This document shows positions 37,801-46,750 of a stretch of 64,000 nt of DNA, piece by piece. Position numbers and translations under genes: made by a program. Source of the DNA: Paenibacillus sp. ACRRY (lineage in GTDB: Bacteria > Bacillota > Bacilli > Paenibacillales > Paenibacillaceae); the NCBI RefSeq assembly GCF_022346995.1, contig NZ_JAKRNM010000003.1, positions 434,001 to 498,000 of the forward strand, in the 5' to 3' direction. Below the pieces are notes generated by a model. It saw only the letters and a program-made list of their open reading frames with translations, had not been told where the DNA came from and did no database searches. Every line of letters starts with the position of its first letter. Positions within the stretch are counted from its first letter, which is position 1.

Positions 37801-38776
37801 CTTTGGGGCAATCTCTGAAATCTACTGGATTAATGGTGGCTTGGGTGAGTCAGGAGATCTGGGCTCAGCTACGTATGCAGCTCCAACGAATGGATTGACG
37901 CCTTACTCCGTAGAAGGGTTGTTTGGAAATCCTCAGACACCTACAGAGCGCAAAATAACACCATCACAGCGGGGAACTCTTACGTTGGCCTTTAATCCTA
38001 ACGTGGTAGACGAAGCTGGTTCTACAATTACTGTATATCGGTATACAGCAACTCGTCAGTGGGAAAATATTGGTGGTGAAGTTGATACCAAAGCACATAC
38101 GGTCACTGTGCCATTTGATGAATTCGGCTACTATAAAGTAATGAAGTTGAGTCGCAGCTATAATGACATAACGAATCATAACTGGGCTCGTAATATTTTG
38201 AATGGTCTCTATTCCAAAGGATTTATGAACAACTTGCGTTTTGAGCAATTCGGTACAGATGATCAGACAACACGTGGCGAGTTCGCGACATTGCTGGTTA
38301 AAGGTCTTAACTTGCCAATTAACTCGGACAATAATCGTACGTTCGTGGATCTCGTACCAGGTGCAAGATCTGCAACATGGGATTATGACCGTATTGAGAC
38401 AGCGGCAAGAGCAGGGATTGTAACGGGTCTGACGGACGGTGTGTTTGGACCGGATCAACCGTTGACACGTGAACAAGCAGCAGTCATGATTGCTCGTGCT
38501 CTGAAGCTGAAATTGGCAACGAATGATAGTAAACTGGATGCTTCACTTGCTAAGGCATTTTTGGATTCAGGCAGCATTGAGAAATATGCAGGTCCATCCA
38601 TCATGGCAGTTTCGAAAGCTAAAATCATGGAAGGAGCCGCTGTAACGGTTCCGGGCCAGAAGAAGCCACAGTACAATTTTAATCCAAAAGGTAATTTGAC
38701 TCGTGCAGAAGCGGGTAAAATTGCTGTTGAACTTCTCAAGAAAAGCACCAAAGTATTCCCTAAAAACTTGAGTTAA
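34892..38776 (+). CDS. Large S-layer-homology (SLH) domain surface protein
   Basis: 1294 residues with a Sec signal peptide (cleavage likely after PVASA, residue 31). A long beta-rich region of repeated Ig-like folds fills about residues 45-1090, with recurring motifs such as GMNRITFTG, GVNDLKLVVQNG and GENRIILTGTGKD near the ends of strands. Three C-terminal SLH domains follow: the first ends TRGEFATLLVKGL, the second runs from FVDLVPGARS to TREQAAVMIARALKL, the third ends TRAEAGKIAVELL. It should bind pyruvylated wall polymer made by the adjacent csaB-tagA-tagO genes. The function of the outer part is unknown. GAGGAGAG gives the start. Confidence 0.92.
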   Translation: MQRTKKPMIWLMMVALVVSLIPAGFAPVASAADKQTSYFTPDISEFRNTVDLTLTAGANQITRDKVYKVTDAQQAITGTYTKVTGSTLGANIQLLNWDQSTNRWVEDPARVAPAVVTLDTDRPDNRFKANLTLYPGMNRITFTGAQGQNERSETFYILFDQVPYVEKLQVLGGSDNLDLNEGTQIVVNKDEITLQGTAVNATKVTVSVNNGQALATQLLQNYSFFSPQLKLNPGVNDLKLVVQNGSDTLTFNYSLLYYDEKNPIVKLDLLDSSRNAQSLLGVEPVFTEDTDQAKVHVQMLIPYDEVNKNKFSEGAEIYVDNNTTKETPTFTEEVFIPSLKDNTPSYWLVAFDINAVNFNKDTAGVVLQDQNHTLSVTYGTKTISKNMDFQYMKGQTVITDLKYLKGYSGSGTTNLPTGEPLNGAKVDSGDFYIMVNTNGKPADPLTGLKANYLPLGTSGITVNHVATVSDTSYIFKVVGLKNGNQTVRFNYDSSTAYKDVTISYASKNYIYVENLTDGQTYNVDSGAGKTLAVKGQYIDFEDTINSNYFVAEVFANGEKVKSTNTSETLDPTWLNKTTGAFNFTLNISLENGPLVFGENRIILTGTGKDDKGQAREIRKELRIYVVDNNVSTITNFQPAVGKDRPSFPPKEFSADNPQLAQIFNLTPEFIYNDSKYTTSLKNYDLVLRGSGAVKMNLNMGTKNILSVDLPVNSVDNAVVTFAGERYTYDFAGNQKDFIMRVQDLVADAPGTYVYTLELINETGAKTSQRLEIVREVSAYRILSPQPTVGNQIVVNKNFVHFDIEAEGATEVLIGKDPAVKRTDLGENRFVYDYVGLKQDKENKIKITITRAGTSNTDTIEVFYTGTVGVDAQYMAPKVATKYTVFNKGLQLSFPKGTVMQSTSTRGITKYYPDTKLLFGIADPTTGIVERRNDYGNIIGFPGTGENSGAPAWSIPDEYLLNFGSTSASSNFGAISEIYWINGGLGESGDLGSATYAAPTNGLTPYSVEGLFGNPQTPTERKITPSQRGTLTLAFNPNVVDEAGSTITVYRYTATRQWENIGGEVDTKAHTVTVPFDEFGYYKVMKLSRSYNDITNHNWARNILNGLYSKGFMNNLRFEQFGTDDQTTRGEFATLLVKGLNLPINSDNNRTFVDLVPGARSATWDYDRIETAARAGIVTGLTDGVFGPDQPLTREQAAVMIARALKLKLATNDSKLDASLAKAFLDSGSIEKYAGPSIMAVSKAKIMEGAAVTVPGQKKPQYNFNPKGNLTRAEAGKIAVELLKKSTKVFPKNLS

Positions 38777-38805
38777 TTCATCCAAGTTCATTTATGCATT
38801 ATTGG

Positions 38806-38844
38806 AAGGACCTGTCCCTTGTGCTAAAGGGGCGGGTCCTTTTG
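38806..38844 (+). terminator. Terminator after the first SLH gene
   Basis: AAGGACCTGTCCC pairs with GGGGCGGGTCCTT with minor mismatches, followed by TT. Confidence 0.75.
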
Positions 38845-38980
38845 ACTGTTAAGGAATTGGAAAAGAACACTTTTATAATAGTAGAAAACTGTTTTTTACC
38901 AATAACTATTTTTGTAATTTGCTAGAGTTTAAGATACAATAACGGTAAATACACAATGATCTAGAGGGTGAAGTTAGCTA

Positions 38981-39322
38981 ATGAAACCGATTTATTCGAA
39001 GGCCCAGCTGGGCTACATGAAAGCAAAGACACAGTTCGAGAAGCAGGCAGTCATTCTGGAGAAGAAAATAGAAGATACACGTAAAACGCAGGAAATTTCC
39101 CAGGAGGTAATGGAAGGGCTTGTACAAGCGACTGGCTTCCATGATGCGTATAATAATTTGACTCTGGCTGAGAATGAATTGATTGAATGGTCTCACACCA
39201 CCATGAAGCATGAAAAGACGTACCGGGAGAACAGACAACCGATTGATGATATGTATCTCAGATTGAACAGTGATCCTAAGATGCGTGCTCAAATTATCGA
39301 TCTTGCAATGAAAATTCGCTAA
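38981..39322 (+). CDS. Hypothetical coiled-coil protein, 113 residues
   Basis: I do not recognise the family. The protein has no signal peptide or membrane helix and is mostly helical and charged, with a likely coiled coil at about residues 8-50 (QFEKQAVILEKKIEDTRKTQ). GAGGGTGAAG lies before the ATG, and a strong terminator follows, so it is a self-contained unit between two SLH genes. It is real by ribosome site, codon use and terminator; its role is unknown. Confidence 0.7.
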   Translation: MKPIYSKAQLGYMKAKTQFEKQAVILEKKIEDTRKTQEISQEVMEGLVQATGFHDAYNNLTLAENELIEWSHTTMKHEKTYRENRQPIDDMYLRLNSDPKMRAQIIDLAMKIR

Positions 39323-39348
39323 TTGTTATATAGAAATAACTGGGTAAG

Positions 39349-39380
39349 AAGGCATTCCTTAAGGAATGCCTTTTATTTTT
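39349..39380 (+). terminator. Terminator after the coiled-coil gene
   Basis: AAGGCATTCCTT and AAGGAATGCCTT form a perfect 12-bp palindrome, followed by TTATTTTT. Confidence 0.9.
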
Positions 39381-39839
39381 CTTATGAGGCAATTTGTCGC
39401 TTCATGTATAGGCTGAGCGGGTATAAATAAACGTTCAGACCAATTCAGACGCGGTAGAGACCCGTTATGGCTACCACAATAGTACTGATTTTAAAGTTTT
39501 GGACCCAGTAAATTACCCGCACTGCATCAATACATAAATAAGTTCAAAACTTTTTTTGAAGAACCCGCAACTTTTTGAAATCTACTGCGTTTAAGATGTA
39601 GAGTCAAAAACATTGGGCCTCTTACCAAGAATGACCTCGTGAAGAATCTTGTCTATTTATTAGAAAAAATTGCTTTACGGCGAGAGGAACCCATTGTATA
39701 ATACGTTAGGTAGGATTAGGAAACTACTCTATTTTCGTATGATTCTAAGGTTAAGCTAGTTTACAAGTTTCTGTGATAAGCTCACAGACATCATTTATAT
39801 TAACTTGCTCAGGACTCTGGAAAGGGGGTGCAACAATAT
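39381..39839. other. Leader and promoter region of the S-layer gene
   Basis: About 460 bases without a gene. It holds a hairpin TTCAAAA-CTTT-TTTTGAA (39543-39560), a probable promoter with a perfect TATAAT (39697-39702), and an untranslated leader of roughly 130 bases to the first of two ribosome sites. Long leaders are usual for S-layer mRNAs and are linked to message stability. Confidence 0.55.
39674..39702 (+). promoter_or_regulatory. Probable promoter of the S-layer gene
   Basis: TTTACG, 17-base spacer, perfect TATAAT. The -35 is moderate; other promoters may lie upstream. Confidence 0.5.
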
Positions 39840-39911
39840 ATGAGGAACACGAGCGAAACTATTAAAGAAAATTCCCATGTTATGAACACCCAAGGAGGAG
39901 AAAAAAAGGTT

Positions 39912-42884
39912 ATGAAGAAAATTTTATCCGTCGCTTTGTCTACAGCAATGGCATTCTCGATGTTTGCATCTGTAGCATTTGGTGATACAGCTACTACACC
40001 ACAACAACAGTTTGATGCATTGAAAGCAAAAGGTATCTTCAATGGTTATCCAGATGGCACAGCTGGTCTGGACAAAGAGATGACTCGCGCTGAGTTCGCT
40101 AAAGTTATCACTAAATTGCTTGGCCTGAAAGAAATCACTGGTGTATATTCTTACACTGACAAAAACTACAATGCTAAAAACTGGGCTGCTCCTTACATCG
40201 AAGCAGTAACAGCTGCAGGCATCATGGAAGGTAAAAACACTGAGAAAAAAATCTTCGATTTCAACGGTAAAGTAACAATCGAAGAGATGGCTACCATCTT
40301 GACTCGTGCACTTGACCTCGAAGTTCCAACTGAAACTAACAACACAGCATCCGCATGGGCTAAAGGTTATGTTCAAGCGGCAATCAATGCAGGATTGCTT
40401 GATTCCAGCCTGAACTTCCAATCCAACGCTTCCCGCGAATTGCTCGTTGGCGCTGCTTATGCAGTTGATCAAGAGCAAAGCCTGAAAGTTGCTTCTTACG
40501 ATGTAACTGAAGCTGGTAAAGTTGTTACTTTCAAAATGAGCGACGGTGAATCCGTTAAAGTAACTTTGGATAAAGCTCTCGAAGCTAACAAAGAAACTGA
40601 AGTGAAATTTACTTACAAAGATAAAGAGTTCACTGAGAAAGTTACTTATGTAACTACAGTAGCTCAAGCAGTATCTTCTGTATCTGCTACAAACCTGAAA
40701 GAAATCACAGTTAAATTTGATGGTACTGTAGATCAAATTTCTGCTGAAAGCAAAAACAACTATGTTGTGAGTGGCGTGACTTTCAAAAGCGCTACATTGT
40801 CTGATGACAAAACAACTGTAACATTGTTGGTGGAACAGAATTCTTCTGCTCTGACAAACCAAAGAGCAACTAGCCTGCAAATCAACAACGTTAAAAACGC
40901 TGATGCAACTAAAACTATTACACAAAAAGTTGAGTTTACTCCACTTGATGTTGCAGTTCCAGAAGTGAAAGAAGTTCAAGCTCTGGGAACTAAAGCATTC
41001 AAAGTAGTATTCAGCGAGCCTGTTAAACCTGAAAGTGTTATCTCTTCATCTTTCCGTGTAGATAACAATGTAATTGCTGCTTCTGTTAAGTATGTTTACC
41101 CTAACACAGCAATCGTAACTACAGACTTGTCTGCTGGTGAGCACACATTGCGTGTGAGTGGCGTACAAGACTACTCTGGTCTGACTATCGTTCCAGTGGA
41201 AAGCAAATTCACTGCAGCTGTAGACACAGCGGCTCCTAAAGTTGTAAGTGTAAAATCTAACGACTTGAAGGAAGTAACTGTTGAGTTTGATGAAACTGTG
41301 AAAAGTGTAGCAAGTGCTTATGCTAACACTACAGGCAACAACGCTCAATCCATTGAAATCAACGATAACAAAGTTACGCTGACATTCAACAACCCGTTGA
41401 ACGTATCCGAGAACACAGTCTACCTGACTGCAGTTTCCGACTACAGCAACAACTCTGCTTCCGTTGATGCAAAAGTAACTCCAACACTGGATACTGTTCG
41501 TCCTACAGTTGTAGCTACTGAGTTCAAAGTGGAAAATGGTAACTACTTCGCTGAAATCACATTCAGCAAATCGTTGCAAAATGATCCAAGCAGATCTGAC
41601 AGAGCTTCAAACCCAGAAAATTATGTTCTGAAAGATGCTGACGGTAAAGTTGTGACTGTTACAGGTTTGACTTCTAAAGGTAACCCTGTAATTGCACCAA
41701 CTTACTACCCTGCTGACAAAAAGGTTAGAGTTAACCTGGGTAGCAGCTTGAAAGAAGATGCAACTTACACGTTGACTGTATCTGGTGTCGCTGACACTGC
41801 TTACATCGGAAATGTATTGTTGCCATACACTGCTACACTGAACGCTAACACTGCTCAAAATGGTAAAGTAACTCGTGTTTGGTCTTCTGTTAGCGAAGGC
41901 ACTCGTTACGTTTATGTTCAATTCAACAAAACTTTAGCTACTACTGGCGAAGGTAATGCTCTTGAAGCAGCTAAATACACTGTATCTTCTGTAGATGCTA
42001 GTGGAAATGCTACTGGATCTTATCAAATTGCTAAAGAGAACAATGACATTAACTTGATCTCTACAAACACTGTTCGTATTGCGGCTACTGGAAGCAATAT
42101 TCCTACTGGTTTCAATTGGGATAAAGCAGTTGTAACTGCAAGCTACATCAAAGATTCTGAAGGTAATTACTTCAATAACGGATCTTACAATGTTGGAGAT
42201 AAAGTAAGTGATTCAAGAGTTGGTGTTACTGGCGATGTTTATGCTACTAGTCACAATGAAATCAAAGTTAAATTTGATGCAGCATTGTCAAGTGTTAACT
42301 TGGGAGATTTCGTAGTGAACGGTGTTAAATCCCAACCAACTTCTTACACTTTGGCTGATAACAACAAAACACTGTTGTTGAAATTTGCTGACAATGCAGT
42401 ACCAGTAAATGCAGTTGGTGTGACTTTGGAAACTGTTTCCACTCTCACTCAAGACGCTTTCGGTAACAAAATTGAAGAAATTGAAACAGCAATCCCAGTT
42501 CTCGATGGAATTGCACCAACAGTTTCTTTGACGAATATCGTTGCTGATGCTGCTACTGGTAAAGCAATTACTATTACTGTTAAAGGATCTGAAAGTCTTA
42601 AAGCAGATCTGGATAACTACAAGCAAGATTACATCAACGGACTCTTCACTGTTGATGCAGGTACTGGTGTGAAAATTACCAATGTTCAAGCTATTGTTGA
42701 AACTGTTGGAACTGATTCTATCATCACTATCACAGCAACTGCAGATACGAATGTAGCTGGTAAAGTTGTAAATGTTAAATTTGATGGTGCTAAAAACAAA
42801 GCAGCAGAAGCTATCACTGATGGACGCGGTAACGCACTTGGTGAGTTCACTTTCGGTAAGCAACTGCCTACTACAAATAACTAA
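39912..42884 (+). CDS. Major S-layer protein with N-terminal SLH domains
   Basis: 990 residues from this start. The signal peptide is MKKILSVALSTAMAFSMFASVAFG; three SLH domains follow at about residues 30-195 (GIFNGYPDGTAGLDKEMTRAEFAK; YIEAVTAAGIMEG; YVQAAINAGLL), then a series of Ig-like repeats to the end. Codon use is very restricted (AAA, GCT, ACT, GTT and AAC dominate), unlike its neighbours, as expected of one of the most abundant cell proteins. Two in-frame starts have good ribosome sites: 39840 (AAAGGGGGTG, spacing 9) and 39912 (AAGGAGG, spacing about 13). I chose 39912 because it begins a canonical signal peptide; the longer form adds 24 hydrophilic residues. Confidence 0.93.
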   Translation: MKKILSVALSTAMAFSMFASVAFGDTATTPQQQFDALKAKGIFNGYPDGTAGLDKEMTRAEFAKVITKLLGLKEITGVYSYTDKNYNAKNWAAPYIEAVTAAGIMEGKNTEKKIFDFNGKVTIEEMATILTRALDLEVPTETNNTASAWAKGYVQAAINAGLLDSSLNFQSNASRELLVGAAYAVDQEQSLKVASYDVTEAGKVVTFKMSDGESVKVTLDKALEANKETEVKFTYKDKEFTEKVTYVTTVAQAVSSVSATNLKEITVKFDGTVDQISAESKNNYVVSGVTFKSATLSDDKTTVTLLVEQNSSALTNQRATSLQINNVKNADATKTITQKVEFTPLDVAVPEVKEVQALGTKAFKVVFSEPVKPESVISSSFRVDNNVIAASVKYVYPNTAIVTTDLSAGEHTLRVSGVQDYSGLTIVPVESKFTAAVDTAAPKVVSVKSNDLKEVTVEFDETVKSVASAYANTTGNNAQSIEINDNKVTLTFNNPLNVSENTVYLTAVSDYSNNSASVDAKVTPTLDTVRPTVVATEFKVENGNYFAEITFSKSLQNDPSRSDRASNPENYVLKDADGKVVTVTGLTSKGNPVIAPTYYPADKKVRVNLGSSLKEDATYTLTVSGVADTAYIGNVLLPYTATLNANTAQNGKVTRVWSSVSEGTRYVYVQFNKTLATTGEGNALEAAKYTVSSVDASGNATGSYQIAKENNDINLISTNTVRIAATGSNIPTGFNWDKAVVTASYIKDSEGNYFNNGSYNVGDKVSDSRVGVTGDVYATSHNEIKVKFDAALSSVNLGDFVVNGVKSQPTSYTLADNNKTLLLKFADNAVPVNAVGVTLETVSTLTQDAFGNKIEEIETAIPVLDGIAPTVSLTNIVADAATGKAITITVKGSESLKADLDNYKQDYINGLFTVDAGTGVKITNVQAIVETVGTDSIITITATADTNVAGKVVNVKFDGAKNKAAEAITDGRGNALGEFTFGKQLPTTNN

Positions 42885-42898
42885 TATTATTTTTTCTG

Positions 42899-42938
42899 AA
42901 ACAGCCTTGCATCTTAATAAATGCAAGGCTGTTTTTTG
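42899..42938 (+). terminator. Terminator of the S-layer gene
   Basis: ACAGCCTTGCAT and ATGCAAGGCTGT form a perfect 12-bp stem with an 8-base loop, followed by six Ts. Confidence 0.95.
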
Positions 42939-43057
42939 TTTTATTTTAATAAATCTAAACAAGATTGCTGTACTAAAAGTTACCTCTTTGAAACTTCCTG
43001 TATATATTGTTCGTCTATAATATATGTATTATGGAAATCTATGTATGGAGGTTTCAA

Positions 43058-45607
43058 GTGAATAATAAATTGAAGAAAGTCATTGTCGCAACTACCGTGC
43101 TGGGGTTGACTCAGGCCGCTTGGATGAACAATTTTCAAATTGCAGAAGCTGCAACTTCTTCTAGCAATACAGCTCAAGCTCAAAAAGCTGTCAAAACATT
43201 ATCTAATGTCCCGGCTGTCAAGCTATCATCCAAAAGCAGTGTTAGACTTACAGATGTCAATGTTCTGACTCAAGACGAAGGCAAGTTGATTACGTATACC
43301 CTCACATATACCAACAATGAGAAAAAAAGCTTACAACTGGTTGATTACTGGACAAAGGTTCGAAGCAAGGGTGGAACAAGTTATACTTCCACATTGCTGA
43401 CGCAAGATGCAGAGAAAAAGAGTGTTGCTGCTGGCTCTACCTTATCCGTTACATATATGACAACTGTTGGAAAAAACATGCAGCTCAGCAATCTGAATTT
43501 TGAAATTGTTAAATGGGACTTCAGCAAGCCAAATTATGAAAGCAATCTGGGGAAAATCAATATTCCTGCCTCGTACACAGTGGCTACCCCAGTGAATACA
43601 GTCAAAAAGGTACGGATCAATGATATTCCGGTAAAAATTAAAGTCCAGGGCCTACAGACATTCTCTGCCTCGGACACATCCAACTATGCAAGTGTAAAAA
43701 TTAATCTGCATAACGTTGGTTATAAGGGGTTGGAAAATCCTAACGTGAAGTGGGTTCTGAGAACAAAAGGTGGCAGCAGCTACCCGCTTAATCTAAATTC
43801 GAACGATACAACGTACAGCGTACAGCCTCAAGAGTCCAAGAGCATCAACTATATAACAACTGTCCCCAAGAAGGTGAAGCTGGATGGGGCTGAGCTTATT
43901 ATGGTACAAGAGAACGAAGCTGAGAAATCGGTTATTCCTCTCGCGACCATGCAAATGCCGAAATCAACTTCATTGCAGAATACAGAAATTAAGGTTGGAA
44001 AGGTCCATACCATAACGCTCGAAGATAACAAAGGCAAAATGGCTACGAGTGTGGGAGATGTCAGTGTCAGTCAGACTCATGGCAATAACTACTATACGGT
44101 CAACTTCAAATTTAAAAACACGGGATCAAGGGAAGTTTCCGTACCCAAATATGATTTCTCGGTTCAAAACAAAAAGGGAAATGATTATCCGTTGTCTACC
44201 AAGGCACTGGATAATTTGAAATTGAAACCAGATGAAGAACGCTTAGTTCGTCTGACATTTAGTTTGCCTTACGATGAAGCTGAAGGAACACTGAAATTGG
44301 TTATGAATACACCAAAAGCTGAAGGCACCGAGGGTACAGAAAACAAAGAAATTAAATTTTCGTATCCTGCGGGAACGTACATCCTTCCCAAAGCCACTTC
44401 CATGCAGCAATCTATTGGTACAGAGAGCACCCTTCAGATTGAAAATGGAACATTGGGTGTCACATGGAATTCTGTTCAACGTCTTCCTTGGGAAAACGCG
44501 GATGTTCTGTCTGCGAGAGTTACTTTACGCAATGTTTCAACCAATACTCTTAAACTCCCACAGTTAAAGGGTATGCTATCCATAGATTCAGCAGATATAG
44601 CAGATACTCAATTGTTAATTAGTCAGAACTCCGCTTTGCTTGGGCCAGGCATGTCGCTTGATGTACATCTATTAACATCGTTACCTACCAATTTGGATGT
44701 AGCTCAATTACAAGTCGCCTTGTCTGAAGTTGTGGGCGAGAATTCATCTGAATTGATCAGACTGACTCACATTGGTCAGCTTCCGCAGGTACCGCAAGTA
44801 GAGTTGGGGACCAACTATGCGTTGAATACGCCTGGGAAGAAATCCGAACTCCAAGTAAAGAGAACACTGATCTATCCAGGAACATCTTCTGATATCGTAT
44901 ATACCGAGCTCCAGGTGAAAAACATTGAGGATCGGCAGATCGACCTGGCCAAATTAACGGGATATTACGAATCTAAAAATGGTGAGTATTATAAAACAAC
45001 GGTTAAGCAGATTGATTATCCAGCAGGACCAGGTGATTCTGCATTAGTAACCATGTGGTCAAAAATCCCAAGGAAAACGGTAGTGTCTGATATGAGGCTG
45101 TTGATCGGAGAGACAGTAAGTGGGGATACGGGGAAGGAAGGTTCCACTACAGGCGCTAGATATGTTGATGCGGCTTCGTTTGAACTAAAACCGGATCAGG
45201 AGTCCACATTAAATACAATTAAGAATCTTGAGATTTACCCATACAGTCTTCAAACGAGAGATTTTAAAGCTTCTCTTAGTGGTGGGTCTACCGTAAACCT
45301 TTCATGGAATTATGATGCTGTACGGAATAATGAATTGAACTTGCCAGAAAGTGAACACAAACTTATTGTGCAGCTGATTGAACCTACTGGAAAAGTATTC
45401 GACAAAGAGATTGTGCTTGATAAAGACATGAAGGAAGGTAACAATCAATTTTTGAATTGGACCATTCAGGATGTTGTTTTTGAAGATCGACGCAGTGGAG
45501 CTTATACCGTTGCCATATATGATGAGTTCCAAGGTCAACGGATTAAGCTTGCAACACAGGCGATGGGCTTTGTTCCAGCTGTCGGCAATCTACCAGGTGT
45601 TGAATAA
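43058..45607 (+). CDS. Secreted repeat protein of unknown function, 849 residues
   Basis: I do not recognise the family. The GTG at 43058 follows ATGGAGG and starts a signal peptide (KKVIVATTVLGLTQAA, cleavage probably after QIAEA). The mature part has no SLH domain and no obvious enzyme motif. It consists of five or six diverged beta-sandwich-like modules of 110-135 residues, each with a core like ..TLTYTNNEKKSLQL...KGGTSYTSTLL..AAGSTLSV; the second has RTKGGSSYPLNL and the third NKKGNDYPLS at the same place. Placement between the S-layer gene and another exported protein suggests a cell-surface role. The promoter region is short and AT-rich. Confidence 0.82.
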   Translation: MNNKLKKVIVATTVLGLTQAAWMNNFQIAEAATSSSNTAQAQKAVKTLSNVPAVKLSSKSSVRLTDVNVLTQDEGKLITYTLTYTNNEKKSLQLVDYWTKVRSKGGTSYTSTLLTQDAEKKSVAAGSTLSVTYMTTVGKNMQLSNLNFEIVKWDFSKPNYESNLGKINIPASYTVATPVNTVKKVRINDIPVKIKVQGLQTFSASDTSNYASVKINLHNVGYKGLENPNVKWVLRTKGGSSYPLNLNSNDTTYSVQPQESKSINYITTVPKKVKLDGAELIMVQENEAEKSVIPLATMQMPKSTSLQNTEIKVGKVHTITLEDNKGKMATSVGDVSVSQTHGNNYYTVNFKFKNTGSREVSVPKYDFSVQNKKGNDYPLSTKALDNLKLKPDEERLVRLTFSLPYDEAEGTLKLVMNTPKAEGTEGTENKEIKFSYPAGTYILPKATSMQQSIGTESTLQIENGTLGVTWNSVQRLPWENADVLSARVTLRNVSTNTLKLPQLKGMLSIDSADIADTQLLISQNSALLGPGMSLDVHLLTSLPTNLDVAQLQVALSEVVGENSSELIRLTHIGQLPQVPQVELGTNYALNTPGKKSELQVKRTLIYPGTSSDIVYTELQVKNIEDRQIDLAKLTGYYESKNGEYYKTTVKQIDYPAGPGDSALVTMWSKIPRKTVVSDMRLLIGETVSGDTGKEGSTTGARYVDAASFELKPDQESTLNTIKNLEIYPYSLQTRDFKASLSGGSTVNLSWNYDAVRNNELNLPESEHKLIVQLIEPTGKVFDKEIVLDKDMKEGNNQFLNWTIQDVVFEDRRSGAYTVAIYDEFQGQRIKLATQAMGFVPAVGNLPGVE

Positions 45608-45712
45608 TTGATAGCGTAAGCATCGTTGTTAAATCTTTCTATTAAAGATATGATAGAAAATGACGACAAATATATGTAGATTGTTTTAATAGAAGGGAAG
45701 GTACAATCATTA

Positions 45713-46270
45713 ATGAAACCTTATATGAAAGTATCCCTGGCTGCACTGGCTATCGGTGTTGGCGTGTGGGTTGGGTCTGTATACAGCAACACAGCTATCG
45801 GTGCAGGAACAAGTCAACCAGGCACAGCGGATGATCCAGTTGTGACAAAGAGCTATGTAGATCAACAGATTCAAAAGGCTTTAAACGGAGGTACTAATGC
45901 CGGATCGGGAAGCTCCGCAGGCAGTAATAGCGTATCTACCGGGACAGGCAGCACAGGTGGTGACACCACGCTTCCTCCGTTGGTATCCGGTGCATCTGAT
46001 GCGGTAGAGATCGTTACCGTGAAGCCGGGTCAACAGCTGATCGGTGCTTCTGGTGCGGAGTTCATCGTACGCAGCGGCAAGGCTGTGATCGTCAGTGAAG
46101 GTACGAACGGTGTAGCTGATCTGACGGACGGAGTTGACCTGACGAATGGACAGGCAGCGCCGACCAATCACCTGCTCTCTTTTCCAAGGGATGGACGGGG
46201 TATAACGGTATTGGATGGAAACAAGTACAGTCTGACAGTTATGGTTCGCGGCGGATATTCTTTGAAGTAG
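45713..46270 (+). CDS. Small exported protein with a VTKSYVDQQI motif
   Basis: A 185-residue protein of unknown function. An N-terminal hydrophobic helix (VSLAALAIGVGVWVGSVY) acts as signal or anchor, followed by DDPVVTKSYVDQQIQKAL, a short amphipathic motif. A Gly/Ser/Thr-rich linker spans about residues 60-88, and then comes a compact beta-rich C-terminal domain of about 90 residues (VEIVTVKPGQQLIGASGAEF to the end). AGGGAAGG precedes the ATG. It stands 105 bases after the secreted repeat protein with no terminator seen between them, so the two may be expressed together. Confidence 0.78.
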   Translation: MKPYMKVSLAALAIGVGVWVGSVYSNTAIGAGTSQPGTADDPVVTKSYVDQQIQKALNGGTNAGSGSSAGSNSVSTGTGSTGGDTTLPPLVSGASDAVEIVTVKPGQQLIGASGAEFIVRSGKAVIVSEGTNGVADLTDGVDLTNGQAAPTNHLLSFPRDGRGITVLDGNKYSLTVMVRGGYSLK

Positions 46271-46407
46271 GTTAAGCATTTATTCGCATTTTTATACATT
46301 TCATATGTGTAGATTAACCAGTTCTAACAAACATTTATACGGCTAGGCATGAGGGTTCCTGCTCACTCTATAATTGTACAAAACCAATTAACGGAGGTGC
46401 AGGAATC

Positions 46408-46683
46408 ATGGCTAGAAGTAACCGCAAAGTGGTGCCGGAAAGTCGTCAGATGCTGAATCAGATGAAGTATGAGATTGCTGCCGAGTTTGGTCTGAATGTA
46501 GGGTATGGTCAAAGTGCCCTTGCTGGTGCAGATACCGAGTTTGGTTCTGAGCTGGGAGCTGTGAGTGATCATTCCTACGGTCAATACAAAGGCTGGGGTC
46601 ATCTGACTTCCCGTGAGAACGGATCGGTTGGTGGCGAGATAACAAAAAGGCTGATTCGTCAGGCAGAAAAGCAGTTATTATAA
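46408..46683 (+). CDS. Alpha/beta-type small acid-soluble spore protein
   Basis: A forespore protein that coats DNA and protects it from UV. The two conserved blocks are present: [11 protein letters not shown], containing the germination-protease site, and [18 protein letters not shown] near the C-terminus. At 91 residues it is longer than the classical 60-75: about 25 Gly/Ser/Tyr-rich residues lie between the blocks, as I recall in other Paenibacillus SASPs. CGGAGGTG lies before the ATG. The sequence CACTCTA at 46364 resembles a sigma-G -10, without a clear -35. Confidence 0.92.
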   Translation: MARSNRKVVPESRQMLNQMKYEIAAEFGLNVGYGQSALAGADTEFGSELGAVSDHSYGQYKGWGHLTSRENGSVGGEITKRLIRQAEKQLL

Positions 46684-46706
46684 GGTTTTTCCTTATCCCA
46701 CATGGT

Positions 46707-46735
46707 TTGACACGGCTTGACAAATGCGATAAGAT
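46707..46735 (+). promoter_or_regulatory. Sigma-A promoter of metK
   Basis: Consensus TTGACA, 17-base spacer, TAAGAT, between the SASP gene and metK. A terminator hairpin begins only 15 bases later. Confidence 0.7.
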
Positions 46736-46750
46736 GGCATTTGAGGTATG

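Noticed and set aside
39924..40979. 351-codon minus-strand ORF opposite the S-layer gene
   Set aside because: Composition is Cys/Phe/Ser-rich nonsense produced by the biased codons of the S-layer gene on the other strand.
46347..46370. Sigma-G promoter for the SASP gene
   Set aside because: GCATG and CACTCTA are present but only 12 bases apart, not 17-18; kept only as a weak -10 remark.
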